The position numbers and the translations under genes are program-made. DNA of 64,000 nt from Chryseobacterium culicis. Its GTDB lineage: Bacteria > Bacteroidota > Bacteroidia > Flavobacteriales > Weeksellaceae. Positions 51,907 to 61,609 of this stretch are shown in pieces. Each line of letters begins with the position of its first letter. Position 1 is the stretch's first letter. Below the pieces are notes generated by a model. The model was not told the DNA's origin. It did not search any database and saw only the letters and a list, made by a program, of their open reading frames with translations. The stretch is from positions 124,001 through 188,000 of the forward strand of contig NZ_PCPP01000004.1 in assembly GCF_002979755.1 (NCBI RefSeq), read 5' to 3'.

Positions 51907-52845
51907 ATGAATGCAGCTGCTGAAAAATATTCCCAACTGATAAAGTCCAAGGCAAAAAGTTTTGGGTTTCAGAATTGTGGTATTTCCAAAGCTGATTTTC
52001 TGGAAGAAGAGGCTCCCCGCCTCGAAAAATGGCTCAAGAATAATTTTAATGGCGAAATGAAATATATGGAAAACCATTTCGACAAAAGACTTGATCCACG
52101 CCTTCTCGTAGAAGGTTCAAAATCTGTGATTTCCCTTTCTTATAACTACTTTCCCGAAGAAAAAATTTCAATTCTGGAAAACTATAAGATTTCAAAATAT
52201 GCTTATGCAGAAGATTATCATGAAGTAATCAAAGAAATTCTCCGTGAGATGGTAGCTGAGTTACAGGAAGAAATAGGAGAATTCGGATTCCGGGTTTTTG
52301 TAGATTCTGCACCGGTTTTGGAAAGAGCCTGGGCGAAAAAGTCAGGAATAGGCTGGGTAGGGAAAAATGCCAACCTCATCACCAAACAAAGCGGTTCTTT
52401 CTATTTTTTGGCTGAAATTATCTGTGATCTGGAACTTATTCCGGATCATGCGACTACAGATCACTGCGGAAGCTGCCGTAAATGTATTGATGCATGTCCC
52501 ACAGATGCTATCGTTTCTGAAAAAATTATTGATGGAAGCCGCTGCATCTCCTATGCAACCATAGAACTGAAGGATGAGATTCCCAGCCATTTTAAAGATA
52601 AAATGGAGGACTGGATGTTTGGTTGTGATATCTGCCAGGATGTATGCCCGTGGAACAGATTCTCAGCGCCTAACAAACAGAGCCGATTCCAGCCTAATGA
52701 AGCTTTAAAAAACTTCAAAAAAGGAGAGTGGAAAGAAATCACTCAGGAGATTTTCTCAGAAATCTTCAGAAAATCACCTGTGAAACGTACCAAATTTGCA
52801 GGACTGAAAAGAAATATTGAGTTTTTACAGAAGTCTTCTGACTGA
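51907..52845 (+). CDS. queG: epoxyqueuosine reductase
   Basis: Last step of queuosine synthesis: reduces epoxyqueuosine in tRNA. Cobalamin-dependent iron-sulfur enzyme of 312 residues from the ATG at 51907. Motifs: FVDSAPVLERAWAKKSGIGW (catalytic Asp region), HCGSCRKCIDACPTDAI and CDICQDVCPWN, which bind two [4Fe-4S] clusters. The C-terminal HEAT-like extension of some relatives is missing, as in short QueG forms. No other queuosine gene lies in the window. Confidence 0.95.
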   Translation: MNAAAEKYSQLIKSKAKSFGFQNCGISKADFLEEEAPRLEKWLKNNFNGEMKYMENHFDKRLDPRLLVEGSKSVISLSYNYFPEEKISILENYKISKYAYAEDYHEVIKEILREMVAELQEEIGEFGFRVFVDSAPVLERAWAKKSGIGWVGKNANLITKQSGSFYFLAEIICDLELIPDHATTDHCGSCRKCIDACPTDAIVSEKIIDGSRCISYATIELKDEIPSHFKDKMEDWMFGCDICQDVCPWNRFSAPNKQSRFQPNEALKNFKKGEWKEITQEIFSEIFRKSPVKRTKFAGLKRNIEFLQKSSD

Positions 52846-53205
52846 TTTTTCTCTGAACTTTCGGTGACAATCCCTCCTTTGGAATTTTTTGTAGTTCCAA
52901 ACTAAAGCTGATAATCGACCATTCCTTAAATTTTTCGCTTTAAGGAGGTGAAGATTTATTTCAATAAGTTTCTTGAAAAACCTTTCCTATAAAGAAAAAT
53001 TGATTTCCAGGAGATTAAAATCTCACCGAAAATCAACGTTTTTTCTGTATTCTTTTAGGAGCTGTTTTTACTCTTACTTTAAATCTTTTTTGGGATTTAG
53101 TATTTTTACGCATATTTGTGAATATTTCGTAACTAAATATAGCCATTTTTTCGATTAAAACAAATACTTTTACTAAAAATTAAAGATTAAATTTTATTAA
53201 AAAAC
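52846..53205. other. 360-bp gap with three hairpins
   Basis: Hairpin 1: TTTGGAA/TTCCAAA at 52878-52901. Hairpin 2: CCTTAAA/TTTAAGG at 52924-52945. Hairpin 3: TTGATTTC, GAGATT, AATCTC and GAAAATCAA at 53000-53036, a long stem with one small internal loop, followed by CGTTTTTT, so it may be a terminator. Near 53096 an 18-base sequence (TTTAGTATTTTTACGCAT) also found at 48257 before the nitronate monooxygenase. Small ORFs here look like chance. Confidence 0.6.
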
Positions 53206-53889
53206 ATGACTGTGAAATCGATATTAATGTATCTCCTGAAAGTGATAGGAATTATTTTAGGAATTGTGATTATTTATGTAATCCTCGGGCTGCTGATTCC
53301 CTATATTCCTGTTTCTGCAAAGGATGACGGACAGAAGAAAGAAATTCCCATCTACATTTATACCAACGGGGTGCACACAGATATCGTAATGCCTGTGAAA
53401 AACGATCTGCAGGACTGGAGCCAGCAAATTCCTTTTGCCAATACAAAATCAAAAAAAACAGATTATCAGTATATCGGAATAGGATGGGGTGATAAAGGGT
53501 TCTATCTTGATACTCCAACCTGGGCAGACCTTAAGTTTTCGACAGCCGTAAAAGCCGCATTCTGGCTAAGCGATTCTGCCATGCATTGTACCTATTATAA
53601 TACAATGAAAGAAGGAGATGACTGCAAAATGATTATGATTAGCAGAAGTCAGTATCAGAACTTAGTGAAATTTGTAGAAGATAAATTTGACAGAGATCAG
53701 AACGGAAACTTCATGTTAATCCCCACAAATGCGGTGTACAGTGATAATGATGCCTTTTATGATGCTAAAGGAACTTACAGTTTTCTTTACACCTGTAATA
53801 CATGGTCAAATAATGCTTTAAAAGCAGCAGGACAGAAAGCAGCACTTTGGACACCTTCTGATTTCGGAATTTTTCAACACTATAAATAA
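53206..53889 (+). CDS. TIGR02117/DUF2459-family membrane protein
   Basis: Protein of 227 residues with an N-terminal membrane helix (about 5-30). The rest is the DUF2459 domain: IYIYTNGVHTDIVMPVKNDL, IGIGWGDKGFYLDTPTW, SDSAMHCTYYN and TCNTWSNNALKAAGQKA. The last motif, with a Cys and Trp, suggests a papain-like or lysozyme-like pocket, though the family has no proven activity. It is followed after 3 bp by an L,D-transpeptidase-type gene, so the two are one transcript and may both act on the envelope. Confidence 0.85.
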   Translation: MTVKSILMYLLKVIGIILGIVIIYVILGLLIPYIPVSAKDDGQKKEIPIYIYTNGVHTDIVMPVKNDLQDWSQQIPFANTKSKKTDYQYIGIGWGDKGFYLDTPTWADLKFSTAVKAAFWLSDSAMHCTYYNTMKEGDDCKMIMISRSQYQNLVKFVEDKFDRDQNGNFMLIPTNAVYSDNDAFYDAKGTYSFLYTCNTWSNNALKAAGQKAALWTPSDFGIFQHYK

Positions 53890-53892
53890 TAC

Positions 53893-54540
53893 ATGAAGAG
53901 GGTTTATCTGTTTTTCATCATCTTTTGGATAGTTTCATGTTCACAAGAAAGAAAAAATAATAGAATAAGAACTGCTGAAACACCTGTAGTTACAGAAAAG
54001 AAACCTGAAGCAGATCTTTCTAAACTAAAAATAAAAGCGGAAGAAGCATTGAAATTCTGTACTTCAAAGAACCTTAACAAGGATTTCTGTATCCTTATTG
54101 ATATGAGCCTTCATTCAGGTGTTAACCGTTTTTTTGTTTGGGATTTTAAAAGTAATAAGATCTCAAAAAAATACCTGGTAGGGCATGGCTGCGGTTCCAA
54201 TTCATGGAGTAAGGACAATTCTAAAGCAGATCCTGGATTTAGTAATGAAGACGGAAGCCATCTGTCTTCTTTAGGGAAATATAAGCTTGAAGGAAGAGGG
54301 TACAGTGATTGGGGAATTAATATAAAATACCTGATGCACGGCCTTGAAGAAACCAATAGCAATGCATTGAAAAGATTTATTGTGTTTCATTCCTGGAATC
54401 TGATGAGCGATAATGAAACTTTCCCGAATGGATCTCCTGAAGGATGGGGCTGTCCCACTGTTTCCAATAATGCGATGAAGGAAATTGATCCGATGATTCA
54501 GAAATCCGGAAAACCTGTATTAATGTGGATCTATAATTAA
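53893..54540 (+). CDS. YkuD-like L,D-transpeptidase catalytic-domain lipoprotein
   Basis: Lipoprotein of 215 residues: signal ends WIVSC (Cys16). Murein L,D-transpeptidase-type domain about 60-215: FCILIDMSLHSGVNRFFVWD, YLVGHGCGSNSWSKD, IVFHSWNLMSDN and PEGWGCPTVSNNAM. The His in FHSW and the Cys in WGCP are the expected catalytic pair. It differs from the one at 4436-5479, so the window encodes two distinct YkuD-type enzymes. Start follows the preceding stop by 3 bp. Confidence 0.85.
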   Translation: MKRVYLFFIIFWIVSCSQERKNNRIRTAETPVVTEKKPEADLSKLKIKAEEALKFCTSKNLNKDFCILIDMSLHSGVNRFFVWDFKSNKISKKYLVGHGCGSNSWSKDNSKADPGFSNEDGSHLSSLGKYKLEGRGYSDWGINIKYLMHGLEETNSNALKRFIVFHSWNLMSDNETFPNGSPEGWGCPTVSNNAMKEIDPMIQKSGKPVLMWIYN

Positions 54541-54591
54541 ATCTTTGTCATACATTTGTTTCATAACAATCATGTAAACTGATTCCGTCTT

Positions 54592-55044
54592 ATGAAACAT
54601 ACCCTTTTCCGCGAACAACAGCTCAACTGTGATATAGAAACCGCATGGAAATTCTTTTCCTCAGCAAATAATCTTTCAGAGATCACTCCGAAAGATATGG
54701 GTTTTATTGTTTTAACGGAAATGGAAGATGATGAAATCTATGAAGGAATGCTCATCGACTATTATGTCTCTCCATTGTTTGGGATTAAAATGAAATGGCA
54801 GACCGAGATTACCCACGTTGATTTTCAGAAAAGTTTCATTGATTTTCAGAAAAAAGGGCCATACAAATTATGGAATCATCATCATGAATTTATTCCCAAT
54901 GCAGAAGGCGTTTTGATGAGAGATACTATAGATTATAAACTTCCTATGGGCTTTTTAGGTGAAATTGCCCATCGCATTTTTGTCAGAAAGAAACTGGAAC
55001 ATATTTTTGATTATCGCTTCAGAGTACTCAGCAAATTGTTTTAG
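54592..55044 (+). CDS. SRPBCC (START-like) family protein
   Basis: Soluble ligand-binding protein of 150 residues with the helix-grip layout: FREQQLNCDIETAWKFFSSA start, PLFGIKMKWQTEITHVDF, HHHEFIPNAEGVLMRDTIDY, and a long C-terminal helix (FVRKKLEHIFDYRFRVL). The cavity probably binds a hydrophobic compound. Ligand unknown. Single gene. Confidence 0.85.
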   Translation: MKHTLFREQQLNCDIETAWKFFSSANNLSEITPKDMGFIVLTEMEDDEIYEGMLIDYYVSPLFGIKMKWQTEITHVDFQKSFIDFQKKGPYKLWNHHHEFIPNAEGVLMRDTIDYKLPMGFLGEIAHRIFVRKKLEHIFDYRFRVLSKLF

Positions 55045-55064
55045 CGATACAATTTTAATCATTC

Positions 55065-55130
55065 AATAGGAACGGGCTTTAGTCCGTTAATAATAAACCA
55101 AAATTCATCTGGCTTTAGTCAAGACTTTTA
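55065..55130 (+). repeat. dispersed palindromic element, copy C
   Basis: Reads AATAGGAACGGGCTTTAGTC, CGTTAATAATAAA and AAATTCATCTGGCTTTAGTC. It matches copy A in the first palindrome and copy B in the second. Confidence 0.7.
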
Positions 55131-55342
55131 ACGGTTCTAGTTGGATTCCTATAGAATCACAGACCGTATGAATAGACTTAGCATTCTCTTTGTCATTCCG
55201 AAGGAATTCAAATTCCAATTAATAGAATTATTAATCGATTGTTTAAGTTTTTTTAACAGTTCAAGGGCTGGATTTCCCAGTAGAAATCCCTATTTTTGCA
55301 GGATTATCGTTTTTACTGAAAAACTAATGTGTTCTGTTTGAC
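55131..55342. repeat. repeat fragments and promoter ahead of the small exported protein
   Basis: Contains GTCATTCCGAAGGAATTC near 55191, related to the inverted repeat at 20343, and the pair GGATTTCCC/AGAAATCCC near 55270-55290. A TATTTTTG -7 box at 55291-55298 is the probable promoter of the gene at 55343. Confidence 0.5.
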
Positions 55343-55675
55343 ATGGCAAGTCTGAGGTCATTTTTCTTATTCTATATCATACTGGTTTTTTCCCTTTTCA
55401 ATTCGAATTGGGCAGAAAAATCGTTGCAGAATATTCCTCATGTTCCGCCTGTAACAAACATTCATGTTCTTGATGTTTACGAAGAAGCAGATATGAATAC
55501 GCATGCATTGCCTGCTGCTGCTAAAATTGTAAAACATTCAGTTAAAAAAAGCGATCCTTCAATTGCCGATTTTTCAGGAATTTTAAAAGTTATTCCAAAA
55601 GTTACGCTTCCTGAAATCGCAATTTCTATTATTTGTGGAGTTAAATCCTTTCTCCATCTTCTCCAGTTGTACTAG
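55343..55675 (+). CDS. small exported protein upstream of the RND operon
   Basis: Unrecognised protein of 110 residues. An N-terminal signal sequence (about 5-24, FFLFYIILVFSLFNSNWAEK) is followed by a short soluble part with VPPVTNIHVLDVYEEADMNT and a hydrophobic C-terminus. It starts 45 nt after a TATTTTTG box and lies 61 bp before the RND adaptor gene, so it may be the first gene of that operon or a small regulator of it. Confidence 0.55.
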   Translation: MASLRSFFLFYIILVFSLFNSNWAEKSLQNIPHVPPVTNIHVLDVYEEADMNTHALPAAAKIVKHSVKKSDPSIADFSGILKVIPKVTLPEIAISIICGVKSFLHLLQLY

Positions 55676-55736
55676 ATTTAAGTTATTGAATACCAAATCA
55701 TTTTAACGGAAATTTTATAACTTAAACATTTAAAAA

Positions 55737-56825
55737 ATGTATTTTAAAACTGTAATAATTTGCCTTATGGCAACATTATTCGCTGTGTCATGCAGTAAAG
55801 ACAAAGAAAAAAGTAATCAAAAAGATAAAGAAGTTCCCGTACTGGAAATCAAAGAAAAAGATACATTGGTGAGCAACCAGTTTGTGACCGATATCCAGGC
55901 TAAAAAAAATGTAGAAATGCGTTCGAGAATCGGAGGCATCATACAGCATATTTATGTGAATGAGGGACAATTTGTACATCAGGGGCAGGCTTTATTTAAA
56001 ATCAATGATGCTGAACTACAGATGGAACTTCTGAAGGCAAACGCTACATTGAAGCAGACGGAAGCAGATGTTCGCATAGCAGAAGTAGAGCTGAAGCAGA
56101 TTCAGAGTCTTCACGCTAAAAAGTTTGTTGCCAATAACGAACTGGAAATGGTGAAAGCCAAACTGTCCTCTGCCAAAGCAAAACATGCCTTTGCCGATGC
56201 AGAAAAGAGAACCGTTCTTCAGAAAATAAGCTTTACAAGAATCACAGCACCTTTTGACGGAGTGATTGACGTAATTCCCCATAAAGACGGAAGTTTGGTG
56301 GAAAATGGAACCCTATTGACCACACTTTCCCAATTGAACGAAGTGTATGCCTATTTCTCTATTCCTGAAAACTTATATTTCGAGCTTTTAGCCAACGATA
56401 AAATCGGGAGTCATCAAAAGATTGAACTGACTCTTCCCAACGGGGTTAATTATCAGTTTAACGGAGCTTTAAAAACAGCTGAAGGAGAAATCGACAGAAC
56501 CACAGGTTCCATTCGGTATAAAGTACTTTTCCCAAATCCTGACCGTTTGATTAAACACGGAACTTCCGGGAAACTTATTATTTCTGAACAACAGAATAAC
56601 GCGATTCTTATTCCGCAAAAATCTACCTTCTCCATTCAGGACAAGACTTATGTTTTTGTAGTGGATAAGCAGAATAAAGTGAAAATGACCAATATTAAGA
56701 TCGGTACTACACTAAGAGATTCTTATATGGTGGAAAGTGGTCTTAAAAAAGGAGATTTAATCATTTATGAAGGGACTCAGTCTTTGAAAGATGGTGATAT
56801 TATCAAAATCAAAAAGAAGCATTAA
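55737..56825 (+). CDS. RND efflux periplasmic adaptor (lipoprotein)
   Basis: Membrane-fusion protein of a tripartite efflux pump, 362 residues. Lipoprotein signal ends FAVSC (Cys19). Barrel-sandwich hybrid and alpha-hairpin: IGGIIQHIYVNEGQFVHQGQ, then long helices (LKQTEADVRIAEVELKQIQS), then FTRITAPFDGVIDVIPHKDG. Closes with the membrane-proximal domain (SGLKKGDLIIYEGTQSLKDG). Links the permease to the outer-membrane channel; all three genes lie in order here. Confidence 0.95.
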   Translation: MYFKTVIICLMATLFAVSCSKDKEKSNQKDKEVPVLEIKEKDTLVSNQFVTDIQAKKNVEMRSRIGGIIQHIYVNEGQFVHQGQALFKINDAELQMELLKANATLKQTEADVRIAEVELKQIQSLHAKKFVANNELEMVKAKLSSAKAKHAFADAEKRTVLQKISFTRITAPFDGVIDVIPHKDGSLVENGTLLTTLSQLNEVYAYFSIPENLYFELLANDKIGSHQKIELTLPNGVNYQFNGALKTAEGEIDRTTGSIRYKVLFPNPDRLIKHGTSGKLIISEQQNNAILIPQKSTFSIQDKTYVFVVDKQNKVKMTNIKIGTTLRDSYMVESGLKKGDLIIYEGTQSLKDGDIIKIKKKH

Positions 56826-56853
56826 CCTTTCATAATTTTTAAATCAATTAACT

Positions 56854-59800
56854 ATGGTAGAAATGTTTATAAGACGAAAGGTTCTTTCGTTGGTTATTTC
56901 CATATTATTTGTTCTGCTGGGGATCATGGCTTTACTGAAGATGCCAATCACTCAGTTTCCTGATATTGTTCCCCCTTCAGTAACCGTTACTGCAAAATAT
57001 ACAGGAGCGAATGCTGAAGTGTCTGCCAATGCGGTAGCCCTTCCTCTGGAACGTGCTATCAATGGAGTACCGGGGATGACCTATATGTCAACGGTAACTT
57101 CCAATGACGGTCTCACCCTTATCCAGGTTTTCTTTGAAGTAGGAACAGATCCTGATGTAGCGGCGGTAAACGTTCAGAACAGAGTGACAACTATTCTTGA
57201 TGAGCTTCCTGAAGAGGTAATCAGAGCCGGTGTTACCACTGAAAAAGAGGTAAACAGTATGCTGATGTATCTCAATATCACAAGTGCGGATCCGAGTCAG
57301 GATGAGCAGTTCATTTATAACTTTACAGATATTAATGTTCTTCAGGAGCTGAAACGTATTGATGGAGTAGGGCGTGCGGAGATTATGGGACAGAAAGAAT
57401 ACTCCATGAGAGTATGGCTGGATCCTCAAAAAATGGCAGCGTATAATATCTCTGCAGACGAAGTAATTACTTCCCTTCAAAAACAGAATATTTCCGCAGC
57501 ACCCGGAAAAGTGGGTGAAACCTCTGGGAAAACTTCCAGCCAGCTTCAGTATGTAATCAAATACAAAGGAAAGTTTTTTGAGCCTAAACAATATGAAGAA
57601 GTTCCCATCAGATCTGATGTGGACGGAACAATCTTAAAGCTTAAGGATATTGCGAAAGTTGAATTCGGTGCCATGAACTACGGAATGGTTTCCAAAACAG
57701 ACGGAAGACCTTCTGCATCCATCATGATGAAGCAGCGCCCGGGTTCCAACGCTTCCGAAGTGATTGAAAGTGTAAAAGCAAAAATGGAAGAACTAAAAGT
57801 CACATCTTTCCCTCCCGGAATGGAGTACAACATGGCTTATGATGTTTCCAGATTCCTGGATGCTTCCATCAGTGCGGTATTGACAACCCTTATTGAAGCC
57901 TTTATTCTGGTAGGAATTGTAGTATTTATCTTCCTTCAGGACTGGCGTTCCACATTGATTCCTGTATTGGCTGTACCCGTGGCATTGGTAGGAACTTTTG
58001 CCTTCATGAATATGCTGGATTTCTCGGTTAACCTTTTAACGCTGTTTGCCCTGGTGCTTGCGATAGGTATTGTAGTGGATAATGCTATTGTCGTCGTTGA
58101 AGCCGTCCACGTTAAAATGGAAGAAGGAATGAATGCCATGGATGCCACCATTAGCGCAACCAAAGAAATTGCAGGAGCGGTAGTGGCTATTACCATTGTG
58201 ATGTCAGCAGTATTTATTCCTGTGGCGTTCCTTGATGGTCCGGTAGGAGTATTTTACCGTCAGTTTTCATTAACACTGGCAATCAGTATTGTGATTTCCG
58301 GAGTGAATGCTTTGACGTTAACTCCAGCGCTTTGTGCAATTATTTTAAAACCTCACAATCATGATAAGAAGAAAACAATCATCGACAGAGCTTTCCAGAG
58401 TTTCAATACAGGCTTTGAAAGACTGACGAATGGCTATGTAGGAATTTTAACAAAATTCGCAACAAGAACTACCGTAACTTTTGGACTGTTATTTTTATTT
58501 GTCGGACTTACTTTTGTGACCAGTAAATTCCTGCCAACCGGATTTATTCCCATGGAAGATCAGGGAATGGTATACATAAGTGTGACGACTCCACAGGGAG
58601 CAACAGTAGAGAGAACAGAAAAAGTACTGGATGAAGTGACCGTTATTGCCAAAAAAATTAAAGGCGTAGAAAACGTGACCACTCTTGCCGGGTACAGTAT
58701 TGTAACAGAAATTGCAGGCTCATCCTACGGAATGGCGATGATCAATCTTAAAGACTGGAAAGAAAGAAATATTTCTGTCAATGATCTGATCACAGAACTA
58801 TCAGATAAAACAAAGAGTATTGCAGATGCACAGATTGAAATTTTTGCACCGCCAACGGTCCCTGGTTTCGGTAATACCAGTGGTTTTGAATTACGTTTAT
58901 TAGACAGAACCGGAGGAACGATCGAAAATACCGATAAGATCACTAAAGATTTTGTGAAAAAACTGAATGAAGCTCCGGAGCTTCAGAATAACTTCACCAG
59001 CTTTGATGCTACTTTCCCCCAATACATGATCAATGTAGATTATGATATGGCTGCAAAGAAAGGTGTATCGGTAGATAATGCGATGTCCACGTTGCAGACC
59101 ATGCTGGGATCTTATTACGCTACGAATTTTATCCGTTTTAGCCAGATGTATAAAGTGATGGTACAGGCAAGTCCTGAACACAGAGATACTCCTGAAAGTA
59201 TTCTGAATTTATATTTAAAAAATGACAAAGGTGAAATGGTTCCCTTCTCCACATTCATCACTATTGAAAAAGTATACGGACCTGAAGTACTGACAAGGTA
59301 TAATATGTATATGTCTGCTATGATCAATGGAGAGCCTGCAGATGGCTATAGCTCAGGAGATGCTATTGCAGCGGTAGAACGTGTGGCCAAAGAGACTTTG
59401 CCAAGAGGGTTTGATATTGAATGGTCAGGAATGACAAGGGAAGAGATTTTATCAGGAAACCAGACTGTTTATATCTTCGCAATCTGTCTTTTATTCGTCT
59501 ATCTTTTATTGGCGGCACAATACGAAAGTTTCCTTCTTCCAATGCCTGTATTATTAAGCCTGCCAACAGGGATTTTCGGTTCTTATATCGCTTTGGTACT
59601 GATGGGATTGGATAATAATATTTATGCACAGGTAGCATTGGTCATGCTGATTGGTCTTTTAGCTAAAAATGCTATTCTGATCGTAGAATTTGCAGTGGCA
59701 AGAAATAAGCAGGGATTTGATATCATTCCGGCAGCTATTGAAGGCGCAAGACAACGTCTGAGACCAATTCTGATGACTTCTTTTGCATTTGTAGCAGGAC

Positions 59801-59976
59801 TTATTCCGTTATGTATTGCATCCGGAGCAGGTGCAATAGGAAACCGTTCTATTGGTACAGCGGCTGCAGGAGGAATGCTGATTGGAACCATCTTCGGATT
59901 AGTAGTCATTCCGGGACTCTATATATTCTTTGCAAAACTTGAAAATAAGAAGAAAGATGAAAAGATTAAATCATAG
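56854..59976 (+). CDS. RND efflux permease (HAE1/AcrB type)
   Basis: Inner-membrane proton-driven drug exporter, 1040 residues, close to AcrB length. Twelve helices with two large periplasmic loops. N-terminal helix ISILFVLLGIMALLKMPITQ. Helix 4 reads LAIGIVVDNAIVVVEA: the AcrB proton-relay pair DD appears as DN, so only one acidic residue is kept. The Lys of helix 10 is present (LLAKNAILIVEFA). F/Y-rich binding loops cannot be judged by eye. It overlaps the outer-membrane gene by 20 bp. Confidence 0.95.
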   Translation: MVEMFIRRKVLSLVISILFVLLGIMALLKMPITQFPDIVPPSVTVTAKYTGANAEVSANAVALPLERAINGVPGMTYMSTVTSNDGLTLIQVFFEVGTDPDVAAVNVQNRVTTILDELPEEVIRAGVTTEKEVNSMLMYLNITSADPSQDEQFIYNFTDINVLQELKRIDGVGRAEIMGQKEYSMRVWLDPQKMAAYNISADEVITSLQKQNISAAPGKVGETSGKTSSQLQYVIKYKGKFFEPKQYEEVPIRSDVDGTILKLKDIAKVEFGAMNYGMVSKTDGRPSASIMMKQRPGSNASEVIESVKAKMEELKVTSFPPGMEYNMAYDVSRFLDASISAVLTTLIEAFILVGIVVFIFLQDWRSTLIPVLAVPVALVGTFAFMNMLDFSVNLLTLFALVLAIGIVVDNAIVVVEAVHVKMEEGMNAMDATISATKEIAGAVVAITIVMSAVFIPVAFLDGPVGVFYRQFSLTLAISIVISGVNALTLTPALCAIILKPHNHDKKKTIIDRAFQSFNTGFERLTNGYVGILTKFATRTTVTFGLLFLFVGLTFVTSKFLPTGFIPMEDQGMVYISVTTPQGATVERTEKVLDEVTVIAKKIKGVENVTTLAGYSIVTEIAGSSYGMAMINLKDWKERNISVNDLITELSDKTKSIADAQIEIFAPPTVPGFGNTSGFELRLLDRTGGTIENTDKITKDFVKKLNEAPELQNNFTSFDATFPQYMINVDYDMAAKKGVSVDNAMSTLQTMLGSYYATNFIRFSQMYKVMVQASPEHRDTPESILNLYLKNDKGEMVPFSTFITIEKVYGPEVLTRYNMYMSAMINGEPADGYSSGDAIAAVERVAKETLPRGFDIEWSGMTREEILSGNQTVYIFAICLLFVYLLLAAQYESFLLPMPVLLSLPTGIFGSYIALVLMGLDNNIYAQVALVMLIGLLAKNAILIVEFAVARNKQGFDIIPAAIEGARQRLRPILMTSFAFVAGLIPLCIASGAGAIGNRSIGTAAAGGMLIGTIFGLVVIPGLYIFFAKLENKKKDEKIKS

Positions 59977-61408
59977 AAATATAATATACGGAATAGCCTC
60001 ACTAAGCCTTGTTTCATGCGCTGTTCCCAAAGTAACAGAGCTCAAAAAAGCTCAGGAATTGCCCAATGAAATCATCAGAACCGATAAAAATAAAAATCAG
60101 GATGAATTTCAGCAGATTAACCTGAAGGCTTACTTTACAGATCCGCAGCTGCTGGAACTTTTTGATAAAGTAGTTCAGGCAAATCCGGATTTCCAGATTG
60201 CCCAGCAGAGAGTGGAAATTGCCAACAGCTTCCTTCAAAGATCAAAGATGGATTTATTGCCTTCTCTTGAAGTGGGAGTACAGGCTTCCGGCGACCGCTA
60301 CGGAAAATATACCATGGAAGGAGTAGGAAATTATGATACGAATCTCTCACCCAATATTACGGAAAATCAGAAAATCAACAGAGATTTTACCCCGAATTAC
60401 TGGCTGGGAGCAAGAAGCAGCTGGGAAATTGATGCCTGGGGAAAACTGAAAAATAAAAAAATTGCTGCCCAGAAGAAATATCTGGCTTCCACAGAAGGGT
60501 TAAGGTTGCTACAGGTAGAACTCTTCACTGATATTGCCAATCTGTATTATCAGTTGGTAGCCTTAGACAATCGTCTTGCCATTTATCAGAAGAATTATAA
60601 GCTTCAGCAAAGGGCTTTTGAAATCGTTTTAGCACAGCGTGAAGTAGGAAAAGCTACGGAATTGGCGGTGCAGCAGTTCAAAGCACAGAATAACAACTGG
60701 CTGGCAGAAATTGAACACATCAGAGTAGAAATCGTTACGGTAGAACAGGCGATTACCACATTAACAGGAAGTTATGGTGGAGAGGTAAAGCGCGGCAAAA
60801 TATTAATGCCTACCAATATGGAAGTGTTGAATAAAGCCATTAATGTGGAAAATGTGATCCATTCCAGACCGGATGTTGCAGCTAATTATTATGTTTTAGA
60901 AGCTTCGCAGGCTGATGCGAAGGCTGCAAGAGCTGCTTTTTATCCAAAGATTGATCTGGGGGCTGGTTTCGGGCTGAATTCTTTTTCTGTGGAAACATTC
61001 TTTAAACCAAGCTCACTGGCAGGGCAGTTGTTAGGAGGATTGATGGTTCCGGTTTTCAATAAAGGACAGCTGAAATATGAATTTAAAGTAGCGAGTAAAG
61101 AGCAGGAAATTGCTTTTTTGAATTATCAGAAAAGTATTACGACTGCTTTTAATGAACTTCAGTCTATTTTGAAACAGACAAAGATCTATGAACGTGTTTT
61201 GAAACTGAAATCAGAAGAAGTAGGCTTTCTTGACCGTGGTGTTGAGGTTTCCAATGATTTGTATCTGACAGGTTACGCGAACTATTTTGAATTGATTAAT
61301 TCTCAAAAGAGCAAATTAACGGCTGAACTGGATTTACTGCAGTTTCAGCATCAGAATACCAGAAATAACGTCCTGCTGTTTAAAGCACTGGGCGGGAAAC
61401 TGGATTAA
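59957..61408 (+). CDS. outer-membrane efflux channel (TolC/OprM type, lipoprotein)
   Basis: Outer-membrane factor of 483 residues from the ATG at 59957; an in-frame TTG further upstream lies deep inside the permease gene. Lipoprotein signal ends LSLVSCAVPK (Cys about 20). Two repeated TolC-type units of long helices: ELFDKVVQANPDFQIAQQRV near the start and YVLEASQADAKAARAAFYPK halfway, with DVAANYYV and KIDLGAGFG linking strands. Completes the tripartite pump. A terminator follows about 20 bp past the stop. Confidence 0.94.
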   Translation: MKRLNHRNIIYGIASLSLVSCAVPKVTELKKAQELPNEIIRTDKNKNQDEFQQINLKAYFTDPQLLELFDKVVQANPDFQIAQQRVEIANSFLQRSKMDLLPSLEVGVQASGDRYGKYTMEGVGNYDTNLSPNITENQKINRDFTPNYWLGARSSWEIDAWGKLKNKKIAAQKKYLASTEGLRLLQVELFTDIANLYYQLVALDNRLAIYQKNYKLQQRAFEIVLAQREVGKATELAVQQFKAQNNNWLAEIEHIRVEIVTVEQAITTLTGSYGGEVKRGKILMPTNMEVLNKAINVENVIHSRPDVAANYYVLEASQADAKAARAAFYPKIDLGAGFGLNSFSVETFFKPSSLAGQLLGGLMVPVFNKGQLKYEFKVASKEQEIAFLNYQKSITTAFNELQSILKQTKIYERVLKLKSEEVGFLDRGVEVSNDLYLTGYANYFELINSQKSKLTAELDLLQFQHQNTRNNVLLFKALGGKLD

Positions 61409-61429
61409 TTTTTACTTTTTTTACGATGA

Positions 61430-61458
61430 AGGAAGCTGTCTTTTAGGCAGCTTCTTTT
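61430..61458 (+). terminator. terminator of the RND operon
   Basis: GAAGCTGTC, a loop, GGCAGCTTC, followed by TTTTAT. Confidence 0.8.
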
Positions 61459-61567
61459 ATATTGTAATCAGCTTCTACGGATTCCCGTAATGATAATTGA
61501 AATAATTCAAGGATCTTGCGTAAGAATCCAACTTTTACAAGTTGAGTTAACTTTTTTTATATGTCCC

Positions 61568-61600
61568 CAAAAAAGAGACTGCCCTTCAGGCGGTCTCTTT
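61568..61600 (-). terminator. terminator of the cold-shock pseudogene
   Basis: AAAGAGACTGCC and GGCGGTCTCTTT pair with one mismatch. On the minus strand it is followed by a T run, and it lies about 10 bp past the pseudogene's stop. It has outlived the gene. Confidence 0.75.
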
Positions 61601-61609
61601 GTATAGGGT

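Noticed and set aside
52973..53158. 61-codon frame in the gap after queG
   Set aside because: Crosses the hairpins, Ser/Phe/Lys-biased composition as expected from AT-rich non-coding DNA.
57088..57591. 167-codon antisense frame inside the RND permease gene
   Set aside because: Shadow of the permease; no domain-like pattern.
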